Assembly (NCBI RefSeq): GCF_013373065.1
Contig: NZ_JABXIN010000024.1
Location: forward strand, 1 to 64,000
Direction of reading: 5' to 3'
Length of the DNA: 64,000 nt
Source of the DNA: Algoriphagus sp.
GTDB lineage: Bacteria; Bacteroidota; Bacteroidia; Cytophagales; Cyclobacteriaceae
Below are positions 10,401-18,831 of the stretch, one piece after another. The position numbers and the translations under genes were made by a program. Numbering within the stretch: the stretch's first letter is position 1; the number at the start of each line of letters is the position of its first letter. The notes beneath the pieces were generated by a model. It was not told the DNA's origin. It worked only from the letters and a program-made list of their open reading frames with translations, and searched no databases.

Positions 10401-12353
10401 TTAGTCTTCATAGATTGGTTGTGGCCAATGGTCATTTCCCAAATTGATATCCGGCAAGATTTTATCCGGATCAACGGTAACCGAGACAACTTTTTTATCA
10501 GTCTTGATCAGGTGATTCCAAGAATCACCGCGCTGCCAGATTTCGACAGGAAGCATCTGTCGTTCCTTGCTTCCATCTTCAAATTCGATCTCCAACAAAA
10601 CAGGCATTGGTAATTCACCCTTATTAACTAGAACCACTACGTAATTCCCTGCATAAGGAACTACCCCATTGATTCCCAAATCAATATTTCCGTTTCCAAA
10701 GAACCATCCTTTCCAGAACCACGAAAGATTCTCTCCAGCAACATTTTCGATGTGATTGAAGAAATCGGTGGGTTGCGGATGCTTGTAAGCCCATGTTTTG
10801 ATATAAGACCGGAAAGCATTATCAAACCGCTCAGGACCTAGGATATATTCACGAAGCATAATCAATCCGATTCCCGGCTTCATGTATGCGACCATCCCCA
10901 AATTGGAGGTTCGAGCGACATCAGGATAGGTATCAATTCCTTCCCGATTATCATTTTGGAAGTAATTATTGTATCGTCTTGTTTGGTTCAAGTTGGAGGA
11001 ATATTCCCCACCATTGAATGCCAATGTACTGTAGTGATTAATGAAGGTATTGAAGCCTTCATCCATCCAAGCATATCGTCGCTCATTATTGCCAACGATC
11101 ATGGGGAACCAATTGTGGCCAAATTCATGATCGGTCACACCCCAAAGACCTTCTCCTTTGGAAGTATAGCGACAAAAATTCAAGCCAGGGTATTCCATTC
11201 CACCAATATCTGCAGCCACATTGGTCGCAGTCTCATATGGAAATTCATACCACATTTCTGAATAATGCTCAATAGATGCCTTGGAATATTCCGTTGATCT
11301 TGACCAAGCTCCCTGCCCGTCCGACTCCTTTGGATAAACTGATTGGGCTAAAATTGTCTTCCCACTTGGAAGGTTGATTTTTGCAGCATCCCAAATAAAA
11401 GCCTTAGAAGTGGCGAAAGCCACATCTCGGGAATTTTCAATTTTAAAATGCCAAGTGATTACACCCTCCTGCTGAGGACGGGTAAGCTCGGTGTTTTGGA
11501 TTTCATCAGGAGAAACCAAATAAACTGTCTCGTCACTTGCTTGTGCTTTTGCATAGCGATCTTGAAGCTCCTTGGATAAAACCTCCTTAGGGTTCATCAA
11601 CTTACCTGATCCTACCACGATATGATCATAAGGCACAGTCACCTTGTAATCAAAATCTCCATATTCCAAGTAAAACTCACCTGCTCCCAAATAAGGCTCT
11701 ACATTCCAACCTTCTATATCATCAAAGACCGCCATCTTAGGATACCATTGAGCAAAGGCATAAATCCAGCCATCCTCTACTTCCAATCTACCCATTCGGT
11801 CCATCCCTTTTTCAGGAACTTTGAAGGAAAAATTCATGGAAATGGTGGCTTTACCACCCTTTTCAGGTAGTGGTTCATTGAACCAAACTTGCATCCGAGT
11901 ATCATTGATAAGGTATTTGGAAGAAACAGAGCCCTTGGTTCCGACTTTTGCCTGAACAGCAGAAATATCAAAACCTCCATCAGCGTCTCCATTGTAGCGA
12001 TACCCTTGAATAGGCGTAGTCAAAGCTCCTCTGGAGTCTTCTGTAAATCGGTTTTGCTCCAATTGCAACCATACAAACTCCAATTGTTCAGGACTATTAT
12101 TGGTATACTCTATGATGACTTTCCCACTCAGCACATGGGATTCTTCATCCAAAGAAACCTCGATTTGATAGTCAGCTTCGTTTTGCCAATAATTTTCACT
12201 GGGCTTTCCGGAAGCCGTTCGGGTATAGGTCCCTTTTCGATCGATAAATTCTCCAAAGTCAGCCTGGTTATTAGCTAAGCCTTGTTGTGCAAAGCTTGTT
12301 TCTAAGCCAAGACTGACAGCGAAAATCAATCCTAACGTTAATTTTTTTATCAT
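10401..12353 (-). CDS. Exported M1 family zinc metallopeptidase
   Basis: A 650-residue aminopeptidase-like enzyme with signal peptide MIKKLTLGLIFAVSLGLETSFAQ. The zinc motif HEFGH lies at 409-413 (His409, Glu410, His413) with the third ligand Glu432 in WMDEGFNTF; GGMEYPG about 25 residues upstream is the substrate-binding segment typical of M1. The N-terminal half is the beta-sandwich of the family. I chose the ATG at 12353; the in-frame start at 12440 would put 29 extra residues before the signal peptide. Probably digests peptides in the periplasm or at the cell surface. Divergent from the TonB receptor gene. Confidence 0.93.
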   Translation of the reverse strand: MIKKLTLGLIFAVSLGLETSFAQQGLANNQADFGEFIDRKGTYTRTASGKPSENYWQNEADYQIEVSLDEESHVLSGKVIIEYTNNSPEQLEFVWLQLEQNRFTEDSRGALTTPIQGYRYNGDADGGFDISAVQAKVGTKGSVSSKYLINDTRMQVWFNEPLPEKGGKATISMNFSFKVPEKGMDRMGRLEVEDGWIYAFAQWYPKMAVFDDIEGWNVEPYLGAGEFYLEYGDFDYKVTVPYDHIVVGSGKLMNPKEVLSKELQDRYAKAQASDETVYLVSPDEIQNTELTRPQQEGVITWHFKIENSRDVAFATSKAFIWDAAKINLPSGKTILAQSVYPKESDGQGAWSRSTEYSKASIEHYSEMWYEFPYETATNVAADIGGMEYPGLNFCRYTSKGEGLWGVTDHEFGHNWFPMIVGNNERRYAWMDEGFNTFINHYSTLAFNGGEYSSNLNQTRRYNNYFQNDNREGIDTYPDVARTSNLGMVAYMKPGIGLIMLREYILGPERFDNAFRSYIKTWAYKHPQPTDFFNHIENVAGENLSWFWKGWFFGNGNIDLGINGVVPYAGNYVVVLVNKGELPMPVLLEIEFEDGSKERQMLPVEIWQRGDSWNHLIKTDKKVVSVTVDPDKILPDINLGNDHWPQPIYED

Positions 12354-12460
12354 TTTCTCATTTTTTGATAATTCCTTAAAATTAAGCACAAGTATTCTTT
12401 CCTCAAGATCTTTTTCCACAAGATGGGCGAGATTAACCATTTTTTACATCCCTCTAAAAA

Positions 12461-12491
12461 TTGGATACGAATTTTTCTAGGCTCAACTTTG
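12461..12491 (+). promoter_or_regulatory. Possible promoter of the TonB receptor gene
   Basis: TTG at 12461-12463, a 20-nt spacer, then CAACTTTG at 12484-12491 (7 of 8 to TAnnTTTG), 24 nt before the chosen ATG. Confidence 0.4.
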
Positions 12492-12515
12492 CCTCACTAT
12501 TACGCAAAAATCTTT

Positions 12516-14342
12516 ATGAAGAAAGTATTCTTGATGCTGACTGCATTCCTAGTGGTAAGCAGTTCTTGGGCTCAGGTTGACAGTTTATCTCAAAACCTGG
12601 AAGAAATCGTCATCCAAGAAAACCGACTGCTGATTCCTTTTTCAAAGCAGAGTAGGAATATCTCAATCGTTACCAAACCCCAATTGGAAACTAGTCCTGC
12701 GCGAAGTTTACAGGAGGTATTGGCTTTCGTTCCCGGTGTTGACGTTAGACAACGAGGAGTGACGGGAGTTCAAGCGGATATTGGAATTCGAGGGGGATCT
12801 TTTAACCAAACCTTGATGCTTTTGAACGGGATCAAACTCACCGATCCCCAAACAGGTCATCATATGATGAATATTCCTGTGCCTATTTTAAACATTGACC
12901 GGATAGAGGTTTTAAAAGGAGCCGGAGCAAGAATATTCGGACAAAATGCATACACTGGTGCTGTCAATGTCATTACGCGACTTCAGGACCAACGATCACT
13001 ACAGTTGCAAGCCTATGCAGGAGATTTTGGGATGCACGGATTAAGTTTTACAGGCTCCCTTCCCATGGGGTCATTTAAACAAAACTTGAGCTTTTCCCAA
13101 GACAAATCAAATGGACATTGGTACAATTCAGACTATCAGGTTAGCAATATTTTCTACGAAGGTGGAGTTGACCTGAACGAAACCCACAGCCTCCGAGGAA
13201 TGATTGCTTACACTGACCGCCAATTCGGAGCCAATGGGTTTTACACGAGCGCTTTTCCTGATCAGTGGGAAAGTATTCAGACCACATTGGGAGCAATTAG
13301 TCACACGTATTCCAAACAGAATTTCTTCTTAAATACCCGAGGCTATTGGAGAAAAAATGAAGATGAATACCGCCTTCGGAGAAATGAACCTGAGTTTTAC
13401 CAAAACTTCCATACCTCCAACACCTATGCCTTAGAGTTAAACGGAAGTCTGGAAAGTACTTGGGGAAAAACCGGTTTTGGAATGGAGCTGCGAGAAGAAA
13501 ATCTGGACAGCAATAATTTAGGACAGCGAAACAGAACCCTTGGAGGGGTGTTTTTAGAACAGTTTACCACCTTGGGTGAGCGGCTGGACTTCCGGGCTGG
13601 GGTATATAGTAATTATTTTGACGATTGGGGATGGAAACATTTCCCGGGTATGGAAGCCGGATTTCAGGCAACTGAAGCGCTTAGGCTTTATTCAAATCTG
13701 GGGAAAAGTTTCAGAATCCCAACGTATACTGACCTGTACTATGTCGGACCAACCAATATTGGAAATGCTGATCTATTACCCGAAGAAGCACAAAATTTTG
13801 AGATTGGTGCCAAATGGATACAAGGAAGACTATTTGCTGAGGCGGTATATTTTATCCGCAAAACAGACAATTTAATAGAATGGGCCCGCCCGGATGCAGC
13901 TACGCCTTGGCAACCTCAAAACTTCAACAAAGTCGATTTTAGCGGAGTTGAATTGGCCCTTTCTTATCGCTGGAAGCAAGGCTCAACAGTACTTTCAATT
14001 AAAGAAGCGCTTCTTTCCTACAATTACATCCATGCAAACTTGATCGAGCAACCGGGAACCGAGACGCGCTATGCGCTTACCGCCTTGAAGAATCAAGTGA
14101 TTGGCGGCTTACTTTTGGGTATTGGAAAGAAATTGGAGTGGAATACCAAAATGCGCTATATCGAACGAATGGAACAATCTCCATATTTCCTCTTGGATAT
14201 GCGCATTGATTATAATCGGGCTGGGAAAATTGGAATCTTTTCCGAGGCATCTAATATCACAAATACGGATTACATCGAAGCTGGAACGGTTCAAATGCCC
14301 GGGAGATGGTTTCGAGCAGGATTTATGTTGAATCTAGAATAG
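12516..14342 (+). CDS. TonB-dependent outer-membrane receptor
   Basis: A 608-residue receptor. Signal peptide MKKVFLMLTAFLVVSSSWAQ, then a short segment, the plug domain (about 35-140, with SLQEVLAFVPGVDVRQRG and RIEVLKGAGARIFGQNAYTG AVNVI) and a 22-strand-type beta-barrel ending in an aromatic-rich strand. It lacks the N-terminal carboxypeptidase-like domain of SusC proteins and has no SusD partner, so it resembles the simpler BtuB/FepA-like receptors for a siderophore, vitamin or metal complex. Substrate unknown. An upstream ATG at 12423 in the same frame is rejected because it precedes the signal peptide. The gene is divergent from the M1 peptidase. Confidence 0.93.
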   Translation: MKKVFLMLTAFLVVSSSWAQVDSLSQNLEEIVIQENRLLIPFSKQSRNISIVTKPQLETSPARSLQEVLAFVPGVDVRQRGVTGVQADIGIRGGSFNQTLMLLNGIKLTDPQTGHHMMNIPVPILNIDRIEVLKGAGARIFGQNAYTGAVNVITRLQDQRSLQLQAYAGDFGMHGLSFTGSLPMGSFKQNLSFSQDKSNGHWYNSDYQVSNIFYEGGVDLNETHSLRGMIAYTDRQFGANGFYTSAFPDQWESIQTTLGAISHTYSKQNFFLNTRGYWRKNEDEYRLRRNEPEFYQNFHTSNTYALELNGSLESTWGKTGFGMELREENLDSNNLGQRNRTLGGVFLEQFTTLGERLDFRAGVYSNYFDDWGWKHFPGMEAGFQATEALRLYSNLGKSFRIPTYTDLYYVGPTNIGNADLLPEEAQNFEIGAKWIQGRLFAEAVYFIRKTDNLIEWARPDAATPWQPQNFNKVDFSGVELALSYRWKQGSTVLSIKEALLSYNYIHANLIEQPGTETRYALTALKNQVIGGLLLGIGKKLEWNTKMRYIERMEQSPYFLLDMRIDYNRAGKIGIFSEASNITNTDYIEAGTVQMPGRWFRAGFMLNLE

Positions 14343-14345
14343 TTT

Positions 14346-14726
14346 TTAAATACCGCCGCAGAAATAAAAAAGCCTCATAGGAATCTGAGGCTGATGTGGG
14401 AGCTGACCCCGATAGGTATCGGGGGAACCCCCGACCCTCCCGGCGGTATCTGTATTCCTGAACGAGCTGAGCTGGTTTTTTAACTTAATTATCTCTTTTT
14501 TCCTTTGCTTGCTTTTCCAAGATTTAATTTGCCGCTCCCTAGCATATGCCGCTTTTAAATCAGAATATTTTTCAAAATAAACCAACTCCCAATCTTTTGC
14601 CTTGGACGTGAAGACCCTATGATTTGAAAGATGCCAGGGTATTCTATCCTGTAAATCATCACACGAATGTCCTACATTAAATTTGTCCATTGAGGAGGAA
14701 GGGAGTATATAAAAATGACAAGTCAT
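14346..14726 (-). pseudogene. Decaying GIY-YIG endonuclease ORF next to tRNA-Val
   Basis: A 126-residue open frame. Residues 1-85 match the small URI-type GIY-YIG family: HFYIL, DKFNVGHSCDDLQDRI (Arg28 at the catalytic-Arg position), GFTSKAKDWELVYFEKY-type middle and AYARERQIKSWKSKQ with the catalytic Glu64. Two hallmarks are damaged: the second motif tyrosine (FYVG in relatives) is Asn, and the usual RRH is PWH. The last 40 codons simply read through a damaged tRNA-Val copy. The ATG sits directly in the T run of the real tRNA-Val terminator, so it has no obvious promoter of its own. Best seen as a decayed or hitchhiking homing-type gene; activity is doubtful. Confidence 0.7.
14362..14480 (-). 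pseudogene. Damaged third tRNA-Val copy with its terminator
   Basis: This stretch repeats the real tRNA-Val region at 14728-14837. Shared blocks are 14362-14377 with 14728-14743 (16 nt identical), 14384-14406 with 14750-14772 (23 nt identical, terminator arm plus tRNA 3' end) and 14425-14439 with 14780-14794 (15 nt, T-arm side). The T loop region is replaced by the palindrome CCCCGATAGGTATCGGGG (14407-14424), and the anticodon arm is unrelated, so no cloverleaf forms. The 8-bp inverted repeat TACCGCCG (14351-14358) / CGGCGGTA (14441-14448) frames part of it. Confidence 0.75.
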
Positions 14727-14731
14727 TAAAT

Positions 14732-14758
14732 AAAAAAGCCTCAGATTTCTCTGAGGCT
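14732..14758 (-). terminator. tRNA-Val terminator
   Basis: AGCCTCAGA pairs with TCTGAGGCT around a TTTC loop, ending in a T run on the minus strand, 4 nt after the tRNA 3' end. Confidence 0.9.
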
Positions 14759-14762
14759 GATG

Positions 14763-14837
14763 TGGGAGCTGAGGGATTCGAACCCCCGACCCTCTGCTTG
14801 TAAGGCAGATGCTCTGAACCAACTGAGCTAAGCTCCC
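14763..14837 (-). tRNA. tRNA-Val (TAC), copy 1
   Basis: 75 nt. GGGAGCT pairs with AGCTCCC; the anticodon stem TCTGC/GCAGA encloses CTTACAA with anticodon TAC; the T arm is GGGGG-TTCGAAT-CCCTC. Sequence identical to copy 2, 23 nt away, and cotranscribed with it. Confidence 0.96.
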
Positions 14838-14860
14838 AATATGAAGGGAGGAAATTGAAG

Positions 14861-14935
14861 TGGGAGCTGAGGGATTCGAACCCCCGACCCTCTGCTTGTA
14901 AGGCAGATGCTCTGAACCAACTGAGCTAAGCTCCC
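14861..14935 (-). tRNA. tRNA-Val (TAC), copy 2
   Basis: 75 nt, identical base for base to copy 1. It is the promoter-proximal gene of the pair: the promoter at 14959-14989 lies just upstream. Confidence 0.96.
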
Positions 14936-14958
14936 AAATTCCTTCCCAAATGGGACTG

Positions 14959-14989
14959 CAAATGTAAATGCAATTTTTGAATCACCAAA
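14959..14989 (-). promoter_or_regulatory. tRNA-Val promoter (TTTG-N19-TACATTTG)
   Basis: On the minus strand TTTG (14989-14986), a 19-nt spacer and TACATTTG (14966-14959) fit the Bacteroidota sigma-A consensus TTTG / TAnnTTTG fully. Transcription would start about 15-18 nt before tRNA copy 2. Confidence 0.7.
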
Positions 14990-14999
14990 TAGTAAGAAA

Positions 15000-15025
15000 A
15001 ACAAAATTTTCAACCCATTGAAAAT
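15000..15025 (-). terminator. Terminator after the aldehyde dehydrogenase
   Basis: ATTTTCAA pairs with TTGAAAAT around a 4-nt loop; on the minus strand it runs into TTTGTTTTT. It lies 21 nt after the stop codon. The stem is AT-rich, so strength is uncertain. Confidence 0.5.
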
Positions 15026-15046
15026 GAGTTAAATATTTTTTCATCT

Positions 15047-16591
15047 TTAGATATCAAATTTGATTCCTTGCGCCAACGGCAATTCTGTAGAATAGTTAAT
15101 GGTATTAGTTTGTCTACGCATGTAAGCTTTCCAGGCATCTGAACCAGACTCTCTACCTCCACCTGTTTCCTTTTCGCCTCCGAAAGCACCTCCAATTTCG
15201 GCACCGGAGGTTCCGATATTTACATTGGCAATTCCACAATCAGATCCTGCAACAGACAAGAAAGTTTCTGCTTCCCGCATATTAGTCGTCATAATGGCAG
15301 AGGAAAGTCCCTGTGGAACCCCATTGTGAAGGGCCAAAGCCTCTTCAAAAGTTTTATATTTGATCAAGTATAAAATTGGGGCAAAGGTCTCATGCTGTAC
15401 AATTTCAAAATAGTTCTCAGCCTCATAGATGGCAGGTTTTACATAACATCCCGATTCATAACCAGCTCCATTTAATACACCGCCTTCTACCACTGCCTTC
15501 CCTCCTTCTTTCTTGACTTTTTCAATGGCTTGCAGATACATCTCAACCGCAGCTTGGTCAATCAACGGTCCTACGTGATTGTGTTCATCCAATGGATTCC
15601 CAATGACCAATTTACCATAAGCAGAAGCCAATCTATTTTTCACTTCTTCATAAACATTTTCATGGATAATCAGTCTTCTTGTGCTGGTACAACGCTGACC
15701 AGCTGTACCTACCGCTCCAAAAAGAGCGCCCCGAATAGCCATATCCAAATCCGCGTTTTCGGTGATGATGATGGCATTATTTCCACCCAATTCCAACAGT
15801 GCCCTTCCTAAACGCTCACCCACTGCTTTTCCAACAAGTTTACCCATTCGAGTGGATCCGGTCGCAGAAACCAAAGGGACTCTAGGATCATGAGAAAGCA
15901 TTTCTCCTACCTTATAATCCCCAATGATCAGGTTAGAAATTCCTTCAGGCATTCCGTGTTTTTTGAAAATCTTGCTAACAATATGCTGACAGGCAATCCC
16001 TGAAAGCGGGGCTTTTTCAGAAGGCTTCCAAATAGTCACATCCCCACATACCCAAGCCAATGCAACATTCCAGGACCAAACTGCCACTGGGAAATTGAAG
16101 GCTGAAATAATTCCCACGATTCCAAGGGGATGCCACTGTTCATACATCCGGTGACCCGGTCGCTCAGACGGCATGGTCAATCCGTATAATTGTCGGGAAA
16201 GGCCAACGGCAAAGTCACAGATATCAATCATTTCCTGTACTTCTCCCAGCCCTTCTTGATAAGATTTCCCCATTTCAAAAGAAACCAGCTTGCCTAAATC
16301 CGCTTTGACCTCTCGCAGCGCATTCCCAATTTCACGGACAATCTCTCCCCGTTTGGGAGCAGGGACTAATCTCCATTTTTCAAAAGCCACCTGAGCCGTT
16401 GAAATAATCGATTCATAGGTATCTGAACTTGTCTCCTGAACATTCGCTATCACTGCTCCATCCACAGGAGATACCGAAGGAAAATAGTTTTTATTTGAGT
16501 CAAACCATGTCTCTCCTGTAGAAGATCCAAGGTTTTCAGATTTAACTCCTAATCGTTGTAAAGATTCAGCAATACCAAATCGATTGTCCAT
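15047..16591 (-). CDS. Aldehyde dehydrogenase, antiquitin (ALDH7) type
   Basis: A 514-residue NAD-dependent aldehyde dehydrogenase. Catalytic Cys301 is in GQRCTST and the general base Glu267 in LLELGGNN; SATGSTRMG (242-250) is the cofactor-loop region. The C-terminal run SGAEIGGAFGGEKETGGGRE and the ending NTINYSTELPLAQGI are hallmarks of ALDH7, the 2-aminoadipate-6-semialdehyde / piperideine-6-carboxylate dehydrogenase of lysine breakdown. That substrate is inferred from the subfamily; no other lysine gene lies beside it. Cytoplasmic. Monocistronic between tRNA-Val and a DUF4421 gene that reads the same way. Confidence 0.92.
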   Translation of the reverse strand: MDNRFGIAESLQRLGVKSENLGSSTGETWFDSNKNYFPSVSPVDGAVIANVQETSSDTYESIISTAQVAFEKWRLVPAPKRGEIVREIGNALREVKADLGKLVSFEMGKSYQEGLGEVQEMIDICDFAVGLSRQLYGLTMPSERPGHRMYEQWHPLGIVGIISAFNFPVAVWSWNVALAWVCGDVTIWKPSEKAPLSGIACQHIVSKIFKKHGMPEGISNLIIGDYKVGEMLSHDPRVPLVSATGSTRMGKLVGKAVGERLGRALLELGGNNAIIITENADLDMAIRGALFGAVGTAGQRCTSTRRLIIHENVYEEVKNRLASAYGKLVIGNPLDEHNHVGPLIDQAAVEMYLQAIEKVKKEGGKAVVEGGVLNGAGYESGCYVKPAIYEAENYFEIVQHETFAPILYLIKYKTFEEALALHNGVPQGLSSAIMTTNMREAETFLSVAGSDCGIANVNIGTSGAEIGGAFGGEKETGGGRESGSDAWKAYMRRQTNTINYSTELPLAQGIKFDI

Positions 16592-16657
16592 AATGCTAGA
16601 AATTTTGATGAATGCTCAAAGCTAAATGAATTCGAAGAAAGCTCAAGGCAATTGGAA

Positions 16658-17680
16658 TCAATCTTTACTGATCCATTGCATGGGATTGAATTTTTGGAAC
16701 TTCCGCTCAAATGATTTTCCGACAGAAAACTTATAGATAAAATTTATCCGGTAATTGCCTGTTAAGACCCCTTGATCAAAAGGTGCGTCTTCTACCAAGC
16801 CTAGGTTTTTCCAAACATAGTTGGCATTAATGGAAAATTTCCGAGAATTATAACCCGCAAAACCTCTGAGAAAAAAAGTAGGAAATACCCCCCACTTTTT
16901 TTGAGAAGAGCCATTTTCCCATTTTGAATATCCAGTACTTAAATTAACTCCCGTCACGCCTGTCAGAAAAAATCCTTTTCCAAAAACTAAGGTGCCTGCT
17001 GCACCTGCATTCGGTCCAAGTTGAAAATAATCCATTCTCTGGAAATTAATTAAGTCCAGCTGTTCACTACTTGGGATCAATAAGGAATCCCCTGACACTT
17101 TTCCACCATATACCTCGAACCCTACAAAAGGCGAAAAGGCAGACCTTTTTTGAATATGAGATTGGTTAAAAGCTGCCTGTAAAGACATTTTTTCTCCATT
17201 GAACAAGTAATTCACATTCAATCCAATTTTTCTCAACTTAATATCTTCTCGCAGGTAGTTTTGGTCTGAAAAAAGCAATTGATCCTTGGAAAGAACAAAA
17301 CCATTATAAAATTGACCAAATACGTCAATAATCATTTTTCGAGGATAAATATGTGCCTGAAGATCCAGGTATTTTGGAAAATCAGGCTGCCGGTTGGGAT
17401 TTAAAAAAGAAACAGGTCCGGCTATATTTAGGGTGAATTTTTGATAAGTAAATCCCAGCCCTAGGTTATTCCCAGAATTAGGACGATAAATCAAATTCCG
17501 GTCTTGGTCTGGAACATTGATATTGAGATTGGAATATTTCTTAGAAAAATAAAATCGTAAGACGAATAACTCGGGATGTACTTCCACATAATTGGAGTCG
17601 TACTCTGCTTGCTGTGCCCAAATAGGATTCAATCCAAATGAGAGAAAAGCGAGTAGAATCAATAAAAAGCGAGAGGCCAC
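16658..17680 (-). CDS. Exported DUF4421-like beta-barrel protein
   Basis: A 340-residue protein with signal peptide (MASRFLLILLAFLSFGLNPIWAQ). The rest is rich in alternating aromatic strands (for example YQKFTLNIAGPVSF, MIIDVFGQFYNGF, FFLTGVTGVNLSTGY, RINFIYKFSVGKSF), as in Bacteroidota outer-membrane barrels annotated as DUF4421. Function unknown. It ends 66 nt before the aldehyde dehydrogenase start, on the same strand. No catalytic motif is visible. Family assignment is by pattern recognition only. Confidence 0.7.
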   Translation of the reverse strand: MASRFLLILLAFLSFGLNPIWAQQAEYDSNYVEVHPELFVLRFYFSKKYSNLNINVPDQDRNLIYRPNSGNNLGLGFTYQKFTLNIAGPVSFLNPNRQPDFPKYLDLQAHIYPRKMIIDVFGQFYNGFVLSKDQLLFSDQNYLREDIKLRKIGLNVNYLFNGEKMSLQAAFNQSHIQKRSAFSPFVGFEVYGGKVSGDSLLIPSSEQLDLINFQRMDYFQLGPNAGAAGTLVFGKGFFLTGVTGVNLSTGYSKWENGSSQKKWGVFPTFFLRGFAGYNSRKFSINANYVWKNLGLVEDAPFDQGVLTGNYRINFIYKFSVGKSFERKFQKFNPMQWISKD

Positions 17681-17984
17681 AGGCAGGAGTTTGAAATGAA
17701 AATTTCATTCAAGTTAAAAGAAAAAATCCGGATGGCTAATCCGGATTTTTATAAAATATTTCAGTTCGAAAATGAAGGAATTACCCTCGAATTTTTAAAG
17801 AATAATAGACAAAAGTTGTTTAATCACCTATTTAAAGGTACAAATCAAATTTAATTATCCAAATTAAAATTTGGATTTAATTGCCTTTTAATTCACTTGA
17901 TAGTATTTCACACCTGAATATCTGACTAATTGAAATTTTTTCAAGAGTTTGAATTCGGGATTCTTTGACTTAGCTTGCAGTGAT
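17681..17984. other. Divergent intergenic region with a terminator-like hairpin
   Basis: About 300 AT-rich nucleotides between a minus-strand gene and a plus-strand gene. At 17723-17749 AAAATCCGGAT pairs with ATCCGGATTTT (11 bp, 5-nt loop) with A and T runs on both sides, which is a perfect terminator in a place where neither neighbour ends. The remainder holds repeated A/T tracts; I see no convincing promoter and no ORF. Confidence 0.55.
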
Positions 17985-18770
17985 ATGAATCATCATTTCC
18001 CTTTAGTTTCAATAGTCATCCCTTGCTACAACCAAGCAACTTATTTGAAAGAAACTATTCAATCAGCAATGGACTCAGATTACCCTAATATCGAACTTAT
18101 TGTTGTCAATGATGGAAGTACAGATCACAGCCTACAAGTAGCTTTGAAGGCAGCTGAATCTCATCCCAATATTGATGTTTTAGATCAAGAAAATTCGGGG
18201 GTTTCCAAGGCTAGAAACAACGGAATAAGAATAGCAAGAGGGAAATATATTTTACCATTAGACGGGGATGACCTCATTTCCTCAAATTATATATCGGAAG
18301 CGGTAAAGGTTTTAGAAAATGATGAGGAAGTAAAGGTTGTTTATTGTCAGGCGAAAAAATTTAATGAAAAGGGAGAGAAATATTGGAAACTCAAACCCTT
18401 CAGTAGGTATGCCCTGGCAAGAGATAATATGATTTTTGTTTCTTCCCTTTTCAGAAAAAAAGACTGGGAAATAGTAGGAGGGTTTTCCGAGGATATGCAT
18501 ATGGGGAGAGAAGATTGGGAATTTTGGATTAAATTATTAAAAGATGGCGGCGAAGTAATTCAGTTGCCTTTTGTCGGTTTTTATTACAGATTAACACCCG
18601 AAAGCAAACGAAAGAAAACAGGATCCAATCAAAAAAAGCGTGAACGTATCGATTACCTAAATCGAAAACATGCTGATTTTTTTAATAGGGAATTACTGGG
18701 ACCGCTTCGCTTTCAACGAACCTGGTCTCGCGCCTACAATCAACTAATGCGCTTTTTGGGAAGGATTTAA
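17985..18770 (+). CDS. Glycosyltransferase family 2
   Basis: A 261-residue GT-A fold transferase. The opening VSIVIPCYNQATYLKETIQS, VVNDGSTD and the metal-binding LDGDD segment are classic GT2 motifs; GREDWEFWIKL is the acceptor-side ED motif. No membrane span, so cytoplasmic or membrane-associated. I chose the ATG at 17985 because the only longer frame begins with TTG at 17949 and adds nothing like the family. Followed by an FkbM methyltransferase; together they suggest decoration of a surface polysaccharide or glycoprotein. Sugar unknown. Confidence 0.9.
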   Translation: MNHHFPLVSIVIPCYNQATYLKETIQSAMDSDYPNIELIVVNDGSTDHSLQVALKAAESHPNIDVLDQENSGVSKARNNGIRIARGKYILPLDGDDLISSNYISEAVKVLENDEEVKVVYCQAKKFNEKGEKYWKLKPFSRYALARDNMIFVSSLFRKKDWEIVGGFSEDMHMGREDWEFWIKLLKDGGEVIQLPFVGFYYRLTPESKRKKTGSNQKKRERIDYLNRKHADFFNRELLGPLRFQRTWSRAYNQLMRFLGRI

Positions 18771-18831
18771 ACAAAGCTTAATTTTTACCGCCATCAAATA
18801 GTATTATGTTTATACTTCGAAAATCATTTTC

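Noticed and set aside
14828..15013. A minus-strand frame of 61 codons across the tRNA-Val genes
   Set aside because: It is the translation of a tRNA gene and its promoter, the same artefact that lengthens the GIY-YIG frame.
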